Made by a program: the position numbers and the translations under genes | The notes under the pieces: model-generated | The model's input: the letters and a program-made list of their open reading frames with translations, nothing else | The model's database searches: none | What the model was told of the DNA's origin: nothing | Part shown: in pieces, positions 23,039 through 31,722 of the stretch | Position numbering within the stretch: position 1 is the first letter of the stretch | Layout of the letters: every line of letters begins with the position of its first letter | Assembly (NCBI GenBank): GCA_949284695.1 | Contig: CASDWJ010000015.1 | Span: 1 to 51,667 of the forward strand | Length of the DNA: 51,667 bases | Origin: an uncultured Christensenella sp. | GTDB lineage: Bacteria; Bacillota; Clostridia; Christensenellales; UBA3700 | Direction of reading: 5' to 3'

Positions 23039-24357
23039 CAGTCTTTATACTCCACGGATACGTCGTTTCTGACTATATCCTCATAAGTCTGCGGCTTTAC
23101 CGCATAAGCGATTTTGCCGTCCTTGACAAACACGACGGGCGGCACGAAATTGCGGTTGTAGTTGCTCGACATAGAATAATTGTATGCGCCGGTCGTGAAA
23201 ACCGCGATTATGTCGCCGCGCTTTGCCGCGGGAAGCGCGATATCCTTGAGGATTATGTCGCCGCTCTCACAGCATTTGCCCGCAACGGTAACGACTTCGG
23301 TCGCCTTTTCGTCGGCGCGGTTTGCAATGACCGCGTCATATTTCGCGTCGTAAAGCGCGGGACGGATATTGTCCGTCATGCCGCCGTCGATCGCGAGGTA
23401 TTTTCTTATACCTTCGATATCCTTTATCGCTCCGACCGAGTAAAGCGTAACGCCCGCCTCGCCGACTATCGAACGCCCGGGCTCTATCATAAAGAACGGC
23501 TTTTTGATACCCTTTTTCTCAACTGCCTGTTTGAGCGAAGAAGTCAGAAGCGCGACGTAATCGCAATATTCTTTTACGTCGTACCTGGGATCGTCGCCGC
23601 TGTAATAGACCCCGAAACCGCCGCCGAAGTTGAGTTCGTCGACCTCGACTCCCCTGTTCCTGAGCGTGACCACGTAGTCGGTCACTACGTCGACCGCGAG
23701 CGCGAAAGCCTGTTTGTCGAAGATCTGCGAGCCTATATGGCAATGCAGACCCGCAAAGCGCAGATGACTTTTCCTGAGTATCGCGTCGACCGCCTTGTCT
23801 GCATATCCGTTTTTGACCCCGAAGCCGAACTTGGAATCAACCTTAGCCGTCTGTATAAACGAATGAGTGTGCGCTTCAACGCCCGGGTTGACGCGGATGA
23901 GCACTTTCTGTACGAGACCTTTTTCTGCGCACATTGCGTCGAGAAGTTCGATCTCGTCGAAACTGTCGACAACAAAAGTCCCAACGCCCGTCTCAAGCGC
24001 AAGACTTATTTCGCCGACCAGCTTGTTGTTGCCGTGGAAATATGCCTTCTTCATGTCGAAGCCGACCGAATTTGCCGTGTATATCTCGCCGCCCGAGACT
24101 ACGTCGATATACATATTCTCCTGCTTTGCGAGCTCGTATATCGCCTTGCAGGAAAACGCTTTTGACGCATAGGCAACGCCGCCTTCGCCGTAAGTGCTCT
24201 CGACCGTCTCTCTGAAAGCGCGGCACACGCTCCTGATATAGCTCTCGTCCATAACGTAAAGCGGGGTGCCGTATTTTGCGACAAGGTCGACAGCGTCCAC
24301 GCCGCCGATCTGAAGGTGTCCTTTTTCGTTTACATTCATCGTATCTCTGTAATTCAT
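23038..24357 (-). CDS. lysA: Diaminopimelate decarboxylase
   Basis: A 439-residue fold-III PLP enzyme that converts meso-diaminopimelate to lysine. The PLP lysine is K66 (YASKAFSC). Other typical segments are FAGLHCHIGSQIF, ELNFGGGFGVYY, IEPGRSIVGEAG and GKCCESGDI. SD AGGAG precedes ATG 24357. It heads a transcript from the promoter at 24380-24408 that runs into the M50, scpA and scpB genes. Confidence 0.96.
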   Translation of the reverse strand: MNYRDTMNVNEKGHLQIGGVDAVDLVAKYGTPLYVMDESYIRSVCRAFRETVESTYGEGGVAYASKAFSCKAIYELAKQENMYIDVVSGGEIYTANSVGFDMKKAYFHGNNKLVGEISLALETGVGTFVVDSFDEIELLDAMCAEKGLVQKVLIRVNPGVEAHTHSFIQTAKVDSKFGFGVKNGYADKAVDAILRKSHLRFAGLHCHIGSQIFDKQAFALAVDVVTDYVVTLRNRGVEVDELNFGGGFGVYYSGDDPRYDVKEYCDYVALLTSSLKQAVEKKGIKKPFFMIEPGRSIVGEAGVTLYSVGAIKDIEGIRKYLAIDGGMTDNIRPALYDAKYDAVIANRADEKATEVVTVAGKCCESGDIILKDIALPAAKRGDIIAVFTTGAYNYSMSSNYNRNFVPPVVFVKDGKIAYAVKPQTYEDIVRNDVSVEYKD

Positions 24358-24379
24358 ATCATTTCTCCTATACTATAAG

Positions 24380-24408
24380 ATTTTAACAAAAACGCGCCGT
24401 CAAGTCAA
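24380..24408 (-). promoter_or_regulatory. lysA promoter
   Basis: Minus strand: TTGACT (24403-24408), 17-base spacer, TAAAAT (24380-24385). Start near 24373, with the SD in a short leader. Confidence 0.75.
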
Positions 24409-24693
24409 TTTATTGTTTTATAATTATATCCGCGCTTATATGCTCGCATATCAGTATTAAAAACGGTTTAAAATGCGGACAAAGGTGCAGACCTGTATCA
24501 ATATCGGCGAAAATATGATAACGAGAGTATATTTTAGTATTTTTAATGATCGTATTTTTTTAAAATTGAAAATGACTATTTATTATATTTAGATATTATT
24601 TAGTATAATTGCGTATATTTTATTATTGCATATTGTTGAATAGTAAAACAACATAAGTTATCCGACTTTATTTCACGCTCTGCACTAAAAACG
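24409..24693. other. AT-rich intergenic spacer, no gene seen
   Basis: About 285 bases, very AT-rich, with no convincing reading frame, tRNA or terminator. It separates lysA from the DD-carboxypeptidase gene. Confidence 0.6.
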
Positions 24694-24730
24694 AATAAAA
24701 AAATCACGCACCTGACGTGCGCGATTTTTT
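24694..24730 (-). terminator. Terminator after the second DD-carboxypeptidase gene
   Basis: A 10-bp stem with one G-T pair (24702-24711 with 24717-24726) and loop of 5, with T-runs on both sides, so possibly bidirectional. It lies 52 bases past the stop codon at 24783. Confidence 0.85.
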
Positions 24731-24782
24731 AATGTTTACGACAAGTTGCTGTTTGCCGTTCTTCTCAGCCAAAAATAAGTCT

Positions 24783-25991
24783 TCACCGCTTGCCTGCCAT
24801 ATCCTTGATTATATCCCACAAAGTAGCCTTGGGTATATCGCTGTCGCTGACGAGATCGAAGAAATATTCTTTGCCGCCGTGAGTTATCTTAATTCTGCCT
24901 ATCACGTCGCCTTTGCTCACGGGCGCTTTTATCTTGTCGGGCAATTCGTACTCGACCTTTATATCGTCGCCCTTCTTTATCAGCACAGAAGCGTCGACTG
25001 CGGCTACGGGCGTCATCGTCTTAACTCTGCTTTTCTCTACGTCTACGCTTCTCTCTATCTTCTCCCCTTTCCTGCATACGACCTCGTTCCTGAAGTTGGC
25101 GAAAGCATAGTTGAACAGCTTGCAAGCCTCGGCAAATCTCGTCTTGCTGTCGTCCGCGCCTATGACCGTCGCGACAGTCTTAATTCCGTTTCTTTCCGCG
25201 CAAGCCGATACGCAGAATTTTGCCACCGCGGTATATCCCGTCTTACCCCCTATACAGCCGCTGTACTGACGTATCATCTTGTTGGTGTTGGTCAGCGTCG
25301 TGACTCTGCCCGACGGATGAACGAAATCTTCTGTCCATATCTTCGCATAATCGTGATATTTGTCGTATCTGAGAAGATCTCTCGTCATAATATTGACGTC
25401 GCGAGCGGTAGAGTACTGCTCTTTTTCAGACGGCAAACCGGTAGGATTGGCGAACTTCGTGTCGGTCATGCCGAGTTCTTGCGCCTTGGCGTTCATTTCG
25501 TGCACAAAGCCTTCGGCGCTTCCGCTCACTGTCTCCGCAAGCGCTACCGCCGCGTCGTTGGCTGAAGCGACTATCACGCCCTTGAGCAGATCGTCGACAG
25601 TATACTTTTCGTGCGCGTCGAGGAACATCTGACTGCCCCCCATCGACTGCGCGTATTCCGACACGGTTACCTCGTCGTCAACGCTGATTTTGCCCTCGTC
25701 TATCGCCTCGAAAACGAGATCTGCGGTCATTATCTTGACCATGCTCGCTATCTCGTGCTTGCTGTCGGCATTGTAAGCGTAAAGCTCTGCGCCCGTCGCA
25801 TAGTCGGCAAGATATGCCGAATGGCAATTGACGCTCAGGCTATCCGAATTTCCCGTGTCTGCCGTATACTCCGCATTGCCTGCAACTAATGCGGTTTCAA
25901 CTTCGGATATTTCACTTGCAGTCGCCGTTCCAGAACAGACCGCCGCGGCAACGGCGAGCAACACCGAAGATATGATCAGTTTTTTCTTCAT
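24783..25991 (-). CDS. D-alanyl-D-alanine carboxypeptidase (PBP5 family)
   Basis: A 402-residue secreted PBP5-type enzyme. It has a signal peptide (1-26: KKKLIISSVLLAVAAAVCSG), S83-x2-K86 (IASMVKIM), SAND (VASANDAAVA) and KTG (GKTGYTAVAKFC). The C-terminal region (about 300-402) is the PBP5 beta domain with a final amphipathic helix likely to touch the membrane. SD AGAGGTG before ATG 25991. It is a second copy in the window; the other one is the larger protein at 14156. It is probably the housekeeping enzyme, an inference from context only. Confidence 0.92.
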   Translation of the reverse strand: MKKKLIISSVLLAVAAAVCSGTATASEISEVETALVAGNAEYTADTGNSDSLSVNCHSAYLADYATGAELYAYNADSKHEIASMVKIMTADLVFEAIDEGKISVDDEVTVSEYAQSMGGSQMFLDAHEKYTVDDLLKGVIVASANDAAVALAETVSGSAEGFVHEMNAKAQELGMTDTKFANPTGLPSEKEQYSTARDVNIMTRDLLRYDKYHDYAKIWTEDFVHPSGRVTTLTNTNKMIRQYSGCIGGKTGYTAVAKFCVSACAERNGIKTVATVIGADDSKTRFAEACKLFNYAFANFRNEVVCRKGEKIERSVDVEKSRVKTMTPVAAVDASVLIKKGDDIKVEYELPDKIKAPVSKGDVIGRIKITHGGKEYFFDLVSDSDIPKATLWDIIKDMAGKR

Positions 25992-26026
25992 ATTTCACCT
26001 CTCTTTAAAGATTGTGATTAGTATAA

Positions 26027-26053
26027 GAAAAAAGCGCCGCAAATATGCGACGC
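26027..26053 (-). terminator. Terminator after the VbhA-like gene
   Basis: Stem GCGTCGC/GCGGCGC with one T-G pair and a 6-base loop, followed on the minus strand by six T. It lies 89 bases past the small-protein stop at 26142 and ends the deoB transcript. Confidence 0.85.
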
Positions 26054-26141
26054 AACTGCTTTCGGTGCTCTGCCTGTACCGTTTTATTTCAATGCGTATG
26101 ACAAACAACCGCCGACTATCGTTACGGCTTGTTGAAATCGT

Positions 26142-26336
26142 TTAATTTTTCTTGTAATTTACAATCACTTCAGACATAAGTTCGTCTTCGGTCATTTCTC
26201 CTGCCAGATACTTTCTGAGACTTTTTTCAGTTTCCGGCTCTACGTCCATACCTTCGATACCCCATATCGCTTTGATATCGCTGATCTTTCTATCGATCTC
26301 TTGCTGAGTCAGTTTCTTTTCTTTTCCTTTCTGCAT
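26142..26336 (-). CDS. Small VbhA-like (Fic antitoxin-type) protein
   Basis: A 64-residue protein. After a basic start, KISDIKAIWGIEGMDVEPET and KYLAGEMTEDELMSEV resemble the antitoxin VbhA family, in which a helix carrying [S/T]-x3-E-[G/N] blocks the ATP site of a Fic AMPylase. Here the EG pair is present (GIEG) but the residue four before the Glu is Ile, not Ser or Thr. No Fic-type gene is found in the window, so it may be an orphan. SD AAAGGAGC precedes the ATG. It follows deoB by 12 bases and is co-transcribed with it. Confidence 0.65.
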   Translation of the reverse strand: MQKGKEKKLTQQEIDRKISDIKAIWGIEGMDVEPETEKSLRKYLAGEMTEDELMSEVIVNYKKN

Positions 26337-26348
26337 ACCGTTGCTCCT

Positions 26349-27503
26349 TTAATCGTTCGGCGCGGCGTCGACTTCTTTTACCGTATATTTTACGCCGAAA
26401 AAGTCGGCAATGCGCTCCGCTATATAATAAAATCCGTCTATCGTGCCGAGATTTTTCGCTTTTTTGCCTTTTGTGTAAATGAGAAGCGGCACGTTTTCTC
26501 TCGAATGGTCGGTAGACGGCGTGGACGGGTCGCACCCGTGGTCGGCGGTTATTATCAGCATATCGTCGTCGCCGATTTTCTTCAGAATATCGGGCAAAAT
26601 CCCGTCGAACGCATTGAGACAGTCCGCATATCCTTTCACGTCGTTTCTGTGCCCGTAGACCATGTCGAAATCGACGAAATTGGCAAAGACGAGCGCGTCT
26701 TTTTCCGCTTGATAATTCAGTATACCGTCGCCGACCTCTTTATTGCCGTGCGCAGGAATAGCCTTCGTTATGCCGTAGCCGCAGAATATGTCGCTTATCT
26801 TGCCGACGGACACGACCTCTGTGCCGTTTTCGGCAAGCGCGTTCAGCACGGTTTTCGCGGGCGGCAACAACGCGTAGTCGCGTCTGTCGGGAGTGCGGTA
26901 GAATTTGCCCTGTTTATCTCTCGCGAACGGTCTCGCTATTATCCTTCCCACGCTGTCTTTACCCGACATTATCTTTCTCGCCTTTTCGTAACAGTCGTAA
27001 AGCCTGTCGAGCCCGAACGTCTCCACGCTCGCGGCGATCTGCAATACGCTGTCTGCAGATGTGTATACTATGGGAAGCCCCGTCTTTTCGTGTTCTTCGC
27101 CCAGTTCTTTGATTATCTCTGTGCCGCTCGCCGCCTTGTTGCCGAGCACTCCGTCAACGCCCCACGCGGCGCAAAGTTTATCAATTATGCGCGCAGGGAA
27201 ACCGTCGGGATAAGTCGGATGAGGCGATCTGACGATAAGCCCCGCGATCTCGTAATGCCCGGTCGTAGTGTCCTTTCCTGCCGACTTTTCAACGAGCCGA
27301 GCAAAACTCGCCTCGGGTAAAACTACTGGCGCGCCGAAGTCAATCCCGTCGATATTGTCGAAGCCGAGCGAATGCAGACAGGGAGCGTTTACGTAAGGAT
27401 ATATCGCCTTATAAGTGTTGCTCCCCTCGTCGCCGAACACCGCCGCGTCCGACGCGCCGCCTATGCCAAGACTGTCGAGGACTATCAGATAACAAGTTTT
27501 CAT
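26349..27503 (-). CDS. deoB: Phosphopentomutase
   Basis: A 384-residue alkaline phosphatase-superfamily mutase that interconverts ribose (deoxyribose) 1-phosphate and 5-phosphate. The metal-binding D10 is in VLDSLGIGG, and the active-site threonine fits KDTTTGHYE (T81). Late metal motifs are FVDFDMVYGHRND and ADHGCDPSTPSTDHSRE. The start has no SD; the -10 box ends six bases before ATG, so the mRNA is predicted to be leaderless. No other nucleoside catabolism gene is beside it, which is unusual for deoB. Confidence 0.95.
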   Translation of the reverse strand: MKTCYLIVLDSLGIGGASDAAVFGDEGSNTYKAIYPYVNAPCLHSLGFDNIDGIDFGAPVVLPEASFARLVEKSAGKDTTTGHYEIAGLIVRSPHPTYPDGFPARIIDKLCAAWGVDGVLGNKAASGTEIIKELGEEHEKTGLPIVYTSADSVLQIAASVETFGLDRLYDCYEKARKIMSGKDSVGRIIARPFARDKQGKFYRTPDRRDYALLPPAKTVLNALAENGTEVVSVGKISDIFCGYGITKAIPAHGNKEVGDGILNYQAEKDALVFANFVDFDMVYGHRNDVKGYADCLNAFDGILPDILKKIGDDDMLIITADHGCDPSTPSTDHSRENVPLLIYTKGKKAKNLGTIDGFYYIAERIADFFGVKYTVKEVDAAPND

Positions 27504-27509
27504 AACTAT

Positions 27510-27538
27510 ATTTTAACATCAACGCGGCGGTTTTTCAA
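27510..27538 (-). promoter_or_regulatory. deoB promoter, predicted leaderless start
   Basis: Minus strand: TTGAAA (27533-27538), 17-base spacer, extended -10 TGTTAAAAT with TAAAAT at 27510-27515, then 6 bases (ATAGTT), then the deoB ATG. Confidence 0.8.
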
Positions 27539-27611
27539 TACCTGCGCATATCGTCTCCCCTCTTTTCTTTGCTTTTTTGACAACATAAGCGGTTTTGCGA
27601 GTCGGCGCAGA

Positions 27612-27620
27612 TGCTATAAT
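27612..27620 (+). promoter_or_regulatory. Extended -10 of the Spo0A-C gene, predicted leaderless start
   Basis: TG-C-TATAAT (27612-27620), a perfect extended -10 with no good -35, followed by 6 bases (CTATTC) and the ATG at 27627. There is no Shine-Dalgarno sequence. Confidence 0.75.
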
Positions 27621-27626
27621 CTATTC

Positions 27627-27971
27627 ATGCACAACAAAGCGTCAGTATCCACCTATCTGCTCTCTCTCGGCGTGAAGCCGTCAAGCAAAGGTTACCGCTA
27701 TCTCGTAGAACTGATAACCGCCGCTCTCGACGGCGATGACATTCTCCCGCTGAAGTACGTCGGATACAGAAATCTTTCGCAAAAATACCGCGCGAGCACC
27801 GATTGCGTGGATAAGAATATTCAGAACTGTATTTCCAAAGCCTGGCTCGACGGCGATATCGACGCGCTTTACGGCGAATTCGGCAATACCATAGATATCG
27901 ACAAGGGCAAACCCACCGTCAAGCAATTCATAATGCAGGTATGCGAAAACCTGTCATCGAAAGATGTCTGA
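27627..27971 (+). CDS. Spo0A C-terminal-domain protein without a receiver domain
   Basis: A 114-residue protein that matches the DNA-binding effector domain of Spo0A over almost its whole length: SVSTYLLSLGVKPSSKGYRY, LSQKYRASTDCVDKNIQN, then SKAWLDGDIDALYGEFGNTI and KGKPTVKQFIMQV. The receiver domain is absent, so it is not controlled by phosphorylation of itself. In the recognition helix the arginine-rich SRVERAIRHAIE of B. subtilis Spo0A is replaced by DCVDKNIQNCIS, so its target DNA may differ. The promoter and ATG suggest a leaderless mRNA. It is followed by the SpoIIM-like gene. A role in sporulation control is inference. Confidence 0.88.
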   Translation: MHNKASVSTYLLSLGVKPSSKGYRYLVELITAALDGDDILPLKYVGYRNLSQKYRASTDCVDKNIQNCISKAWLDGDIDALYGEFGNTIDIDKGKPTVKQFIMQVCENLSSKDV

Positions 27972-28075
27972 AAATGCCCGTCGCGCAAGATATCCGCGCC
28001 GGCTTTATCTTTAAGACTCTCGACGCTTTACTGCGTGATTTACGCGAATTTTGCCGCGTTTTGCAATATCCTGTC

Positions 28076-28104
28076 GCATAACGCCCGACCTGCGGGCATA
28101 GAGT
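28076..28104 (+). promoter_or_regulatory. Sigma-E-like promoter of the SpoIIM-like gene, predicted leaderless
   Basis: GCATAAC (28076-28082), 14-base spacer, CATAGAGT (28097-28104). It fits the Bacillus sigma-E pattern KMATATT-N14/15-CATACAHT in part (the ATA core of -35 and CATA---T of -10). Six bases then separate it from the ATG at 28111. Confidence 0.45.
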
Positions 28105-28110
28105 TGTAAT

Positions 28111-28728
28111 ATGCGGAAGGGAAAAAAGAAGTTTTGTCTGAATATCAATTATTTGAAAAACACGGTCGCGGCGTTCGTCGACGAACACTCGGCTCTTATA
28201 GCCGTCGTGCTCTGCGCCTGTCTTACCGGAATCCTTCTCGGCATCGTCGTCGCGGTCAGATTCGGCGATGAATATTACAAACTCAACCTTTTCGCCTCTC
28301 TCAAACTTGGTGAATACGGCAAATTCTCTAACTTCTTCAAGTTCTTTCTTCTCGCACTCGCAACGCTCGCGATAAACTTCACCTGCGTATTCAAAAAATA
28401 TTTCGCCGCACTCGGCTTTCTGTGGACGGCGTTCCTCGGATACCGCTTCGGTCTCTGCGTCGTCGGCGCCACAAACGTCGCGCTTGCGGACGGGATATTG
28501 ACGGCGGTATTCTTCTATCTGCCCCTGCTCGCGGGATACCTGTTCCTGTCTGTCGTATCGATCGGCGCGGCAAGCAGATACTGGATCGCGAAAGGCGCGA
28601 CTCTCACTTGTTCGCGCGCGGTGACGGAATTGCTTTCATTCTACGCGGCGCTTCTGCTTTGCTTCGTCGCGCTTGCCCTCGTCGTCTGCGTGATAATGCC
28701 GTGGGCAGTCGCTCTGATATTGCTCTGA
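28111..28728 (+). CDS. Multi-pass membrane protein, SpoIIM-like
   Basis: A 205-residue protein with about six hydrophobic helices (near 28-50, 75-92, 94-106, 110-130, 135-155, 170-205). The overall pattern, including IAVVLCACLTGILLGIVVAV at the first helix, suggests the SpoIIM/DUF95 family, whose SpoIIM member helps build the DMP (SpoIID-SpoIIM-SpoIIP) peptidoglycan-remodelling complex during engulfment. The match is weak and other membrane families are possible. No Shine-Dalgarno sequence. It follows the Spo0A-C gene by 139 bases. Confidence 0.6.
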   Translation: MRKGKKKFCLNINYLKNTVAAFVDEHSALIAVVLCACLTGILLGIVVAVRFGDEYYKLNLFASLKLGEYGKFSNFFKFFLLALATLAINFTCVFKKYFAALGFLWTAFLGYRFGLCVVGATNVALADGILTAVFFYLPLLAGYLFLSVVSIGAASRYWIAKGATLTCSRAVTELLSFYAALLLCFVALALVVCVIMPWAVALILL

Positions 28729-28765
28729 GTCAAAGAACTTTCAAACGCGCAGAGCGATTTTTTTT
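28722..28765 (+). terminator. Terminator of the SpoIIM-like gene
   Basis: GCTCTG (28722-28727, overlapping the stop codon) pairs with CAGAGC (28750-28755) and a run of eight T follows. The loop is long (22 bases), so this is a weaker candidate. Confidence 0.55.
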
Positions 28766-28913
28766 GATCAACGCTCAACGTCGGGCAGGTCGACTTCATT
28801 GAATATTCGTCGACGCACTGACGACCGACTTTTCAAAGCACTTCAAATCAAAATCGGGCGCAGGACTTGCCGTAATTCCGCAAACCTTGAAGCGGGAAAC
28901 GCGTTTAAGGCAA

Positions 28914-28940
28914 ACAAAAAGCGGACGGTTGCCCGTCCGC
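28914..28940 (-). terminator. Terminator after rny
   Basis: Perfect 8-bp GC stem GCGGACGG/CCGTCCGC with a 4-base loop, followed on the minus strand by TTTTTG. It lies 22 bases after the rny stop. Confidence 0.92.
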
Positions 28941-28961
28941 ATTCTTGCTTGAAAAGATATG

Positions 28962-30569
28962 TTATTTCGCGTACTCGACGCGCCTTACTTCTCTTATCAC
29001 GTTTACTTTGATCTGTCCCGGATATTCGAGTTCCGCTTCCAGCTTCTTCGCGATCTCCTTTGCCATGAACATGGTCTTGGAATCGTCGACTTCGTCCGGC
29101 TTGACGATGACTCTGATCTCTCTGCCCGCCTGTATCGCGTAAGACTGCTCTACGCCGTCGAACGAATTGGCTAAGCTCTCGAGCTTCTCGAGCCTCTTGA
29201 CGTAATTTTCGAGCGACTCACGTCTCGCGCCCGGTCTTGCGCCCGATACCGAGTCTGCCGCCTGCACGATTATCGCTTCGAGCGTCTGCGGCTCTACGTC
29301 GCCGTGGTGAGCTTCTATCGCGTGAATGACCGCGCGGCTTTCCTTGAACTTCTTTGCAAGCTCTACGCCGATGGTGACGTGAGTGCCTTCGAATTCATGG
29401 TCGACCGACTTGCCGATGTCGTGAAGAAGTCCCGCTCTCTTTGCGACCTTGACGTCTGCGCCGAGTTCCGCCGCCATCATACCTGCGAGGAAACATACCT
29501 CGAGGGAGTGGTTGAGAACGTTCTGACCGTAACTGGTACGGTACTTGAGTCTGCCGAGAAGTTTGATGATCTCGGGGTGCAGACCGTATATATTCGCGTC
29601 AAACGCCGCCGTCTCGCCCGCTTCTTTGATCTGAGCGTCCATCTCTTTCTTTACCTTTTCGACGGTCTCCTCTATCCTTGCGGGATGAATCCTGCCGTCT
29701 GATACGAGTTTTTCGATCGTAAGTCTCGCGATCTCGCGTCTCACGGGATCGAAGCCCGAGATGGTCACAACGTCCGGAGTGTCGTCTATTATCAGGTCGA
29801 CGCCCGTACAATTCTCGATCGAACGGATGTTTCTGCCGACTCTGCCGATAAGCCTTCCTTTCATATCCTCGTTGGGAAGAGATACGACCGATACCGCAAT
29901 TTCGGAAGCGTGGTCAACCGCGCATCTCTGAAGCGCCATTCCCACTATGTTCCTCGCCTTTTTGTCGGCGTCTTCTTTTGCCTGCTGTTCGATCTCTCTG
30001 ACCTTGACTTCTGCGTCCTTTCTCGCCTCGTCGACCATTTCTTCTATCAACACTTCTTTCGCTTCGCTCTGGGTCATGCCCGAAACCTTTTCGAGTTCCT
30101 GCACCATAGCGGCGTGAGCGTTCCTGACTTCGCCTTCGAGCTTTTCGAGTTCTGCCTCCTTCTGCTCTACCTGCTTCTTTTTCTCGTCGATGAGGTCGGA
30201 TTTTTTATCGATAGCGACTTCGCGTTTTACGAGCTGATCTTCACGTTGAGAGAGTCTCTGTTCCGTTTTCGACAACTCGGCTTTTTTCTCGCGCGTCTCT
30301 CTGTCCAATTCCTGACGCAATCTTTGCTGTTCTTCCTTTGCCTCGACCTTTGCTTCCTTGAGATACGTTTTTGCTTCGCTCTGGGATTCTGCTTTCAGCT
30401 TGTCGCATTCCTGCCTGACGCTGCCGACAGCGCGGCGCGCATAGAACCTGTAAACTACCAAACCGATCGCCACTCCGACGACAGCCGTCGCGATCGCGAT
30501 GACCGCAACTATACCGCCGGAAATTCCCGCCCCAAGGAGGAAGGTCAAGCCGATGTTACTGCTTAACAT
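28962..30569 (-). CDS. rny: Ribonuclease Y
   Basis: A 535-residue membrane-anchored endoribonuclease that starts mRNA decay. It has a transmembrane helix at about 10-38, a long Glu/Lys-rich coiled coil (45-210), a KH RNA-binding domain (about 225-285, [20 protein letters not shown]) and an HD catalytic domain ([10 protein letters not shown], then [12 protein letters not shown]). SD GGAGG is before ATG 30569. It follows recA in the conserved clostridial order but has its own promoter. Confidence 0.97.
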   Translation of the reverse strand: MLSSNIGLTFLLGAGISGGIVAVIAIATAVVGVAIGLVVYRFYARRAVGSVRQECDKLKAESQSEAKTYLKEAKVEAKEEQQRLRQELDRETREKKAELSKTEQRLSQREDQLVKREVAIDKKSDLIDEKKKQVEQKEAELEKLEGEVRNAHAAMVQELEKVSGMTQSEAKEVLIEEMVDEARKDAEVKVREIEQQAKEDADKKARNIVGMALQRCAVDHASEIAVSVVSLPNEDMKGRLIGRVGRNIRSIENCTGVDLIIDDTPDVVTISGFDPVRREIARLTIEKLVSDGRIHPARIEETVEKVKKEMDAQIKEAGETAAFDANIYGLHPEIIKLLGRLKYRTSYGQNVLNHSLEVCFLAGMMAAELGADVKVAKRAGLLHDIGKSVDHEFEGTHVTIGVELAKKFKESRAVIHAIEAHHGDVEPQTLEAIIVQAADSVSGARPGARRESLENYVKRLEKLESLANSFDGVEQSYAIQAGREIRVIVKPDEVDDSKTMFMAKEIAKKLEAELEYPGQIKVNVIREVRRVEYAK

Positions 30570-30631
30570 TTAAACCTCCTGATATTCAATTTTTAAGTTT
30601 CGTATACCCGAACACGTCGGGGTATTGTCTT

Positions 30632-30661
30632 ATTATAACCTTATTTTACGCGCGTTGTCAA
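30632..30661 (-). promoter_or_regulatory. rny promoter
   Basis: Minus strand: TTGACA (30656-30661), 18-base spacer, TATAAT (30632-30637). The leader contains a small dyad (ATACCCCGA/TCGGGTAT) near 30605-30625. Confidence 0.88.
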
Positions 30662-30704
30662 TGTAAATCAAAATTTTTGACCTATATCGACGATTTTTAT
30701 CTTT

Positions 30705-31712
30705 TTACGCGTTTGCGCCGAGAATTTTTTCCTTGATCTCAGCCATCAGCTCGGGATTGTCCTCAAGATATCTGACGGTGTTGTCCCTGCCCTGACCGAT
30801 CTTCTCGTCGTTGTAGCTGAACCAGGAACCGCTCTTGACGATGATCTTCTTCTCGATCGCCACGTCGAGCACGCAACCCGCCTGAGAGATGCCCTTGCCA
30901 AATATGATGTCGAACTCTGCGGTACGGAACGGGGGTGCGAGTTTGTTCTTGACGACTTTCGCCTTGGTATGGTTGCCGACGAACTCGGTGCCGTCCTTGA
31001 GCGTATCGCCTTTTCTGACTTCCACTCTTATGCTCGCGCCGAATCTGAGCGCGCGTCCGCCCGGAGTGGTCTCGGGATTGCCGAACATAACTCCCACCTT
31101 TTCTCTTATCTGGTTGATGAATATGATGCAGGTGTTGGTCTTGCTGATGATACCCGTCAGCTTTCTGAGCGCCTGAGACATAAGTCTCGCCTGCACGCCG
31201 ACCGAACTCTGACCCATTTCGCCGTCGATCTCCGCTCTCGGAGTAAGCGCCGCAACGGAGTCTATGACGATAAGGTCGATAGAATTGCTCCTGACGAGCG
31301 TATCCGCGATGTTGAGCGCCTGTTCGCCGTCGTCGGGTTGCGATACGTAAAGATTCTTCACGTCTACGCCGAGATGCTCTGCGTATACGGGATCGAGCGC
31401 GTGTTCTGCGTCGATGAACGCCGCGATACCGCCGCCCTGCTGGCAGGACGCGATAGCGTGAAGCGCGACCGTGGTCTTGCCCGAAGATTCGGGTCCGTAT
31501 ATCTCTATTATTCTTCCGCGCGGCCAGCCGCCGATGCCGAGAGCCATATCGAGCGTCAGGCAACCCGAACTGAACGTGTCGACCTTCATAACGGTCTCGT
31601 CGCCCAGTTTCATTATAGAGCCTTTGCCGTACTGCTTCTCGATCTTGGCGATGGCGTCTTCAATAAGCGCGGATTTTTCCTTTGCCTTATTGTCGTCAGT
31701 CTTTTTTTCCAT
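30705..31712 (-). CDS. recA: Recombinase RecA
   Basis: A 335-residue RecA, the ATP-dependent strand-exchange protein that also triggers LexA cleavage. The Walker A GPESSGKT is at 73-80, with [40 protein letters not shown] and the C-terminal [17 protein letters not shown]. Length is normal. It follows cinA by 10 bases with a good SD, so they share a transcript. Confidence 0.98.
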   Translation of the reverse strand: MEKKTDDNKAKEKSALIEDAIAKIEKQYGKGSIMKLGDETVMKVDTFSSGCLTLDMALGIGGWPRGRIIEIYGPESSGKTTVALHAIASCQQGGGIAAFIDAEHALDPVYAEHLGVDVKNLYVSQPDDGEQALNIADTLVRSNSIDLIVIDSVAALTPRAEIDGEMGQSSVGVQARLMSQALRKLTGIISKTNTCIIFINQIREKVGVMFGNPETTPGGRALRFGASIRVEVRKGDTLKDGTEFVGNHTKAKVVKNKLAPPFRTAEFDIIFGKGISQAGCVLDVAIEKKIIVKSGSWFSYNDEKIGQGRDNTVRYLEDNPELMAEIKEKILGANA

Positions 31713-31722
31713 AATTACCTCG

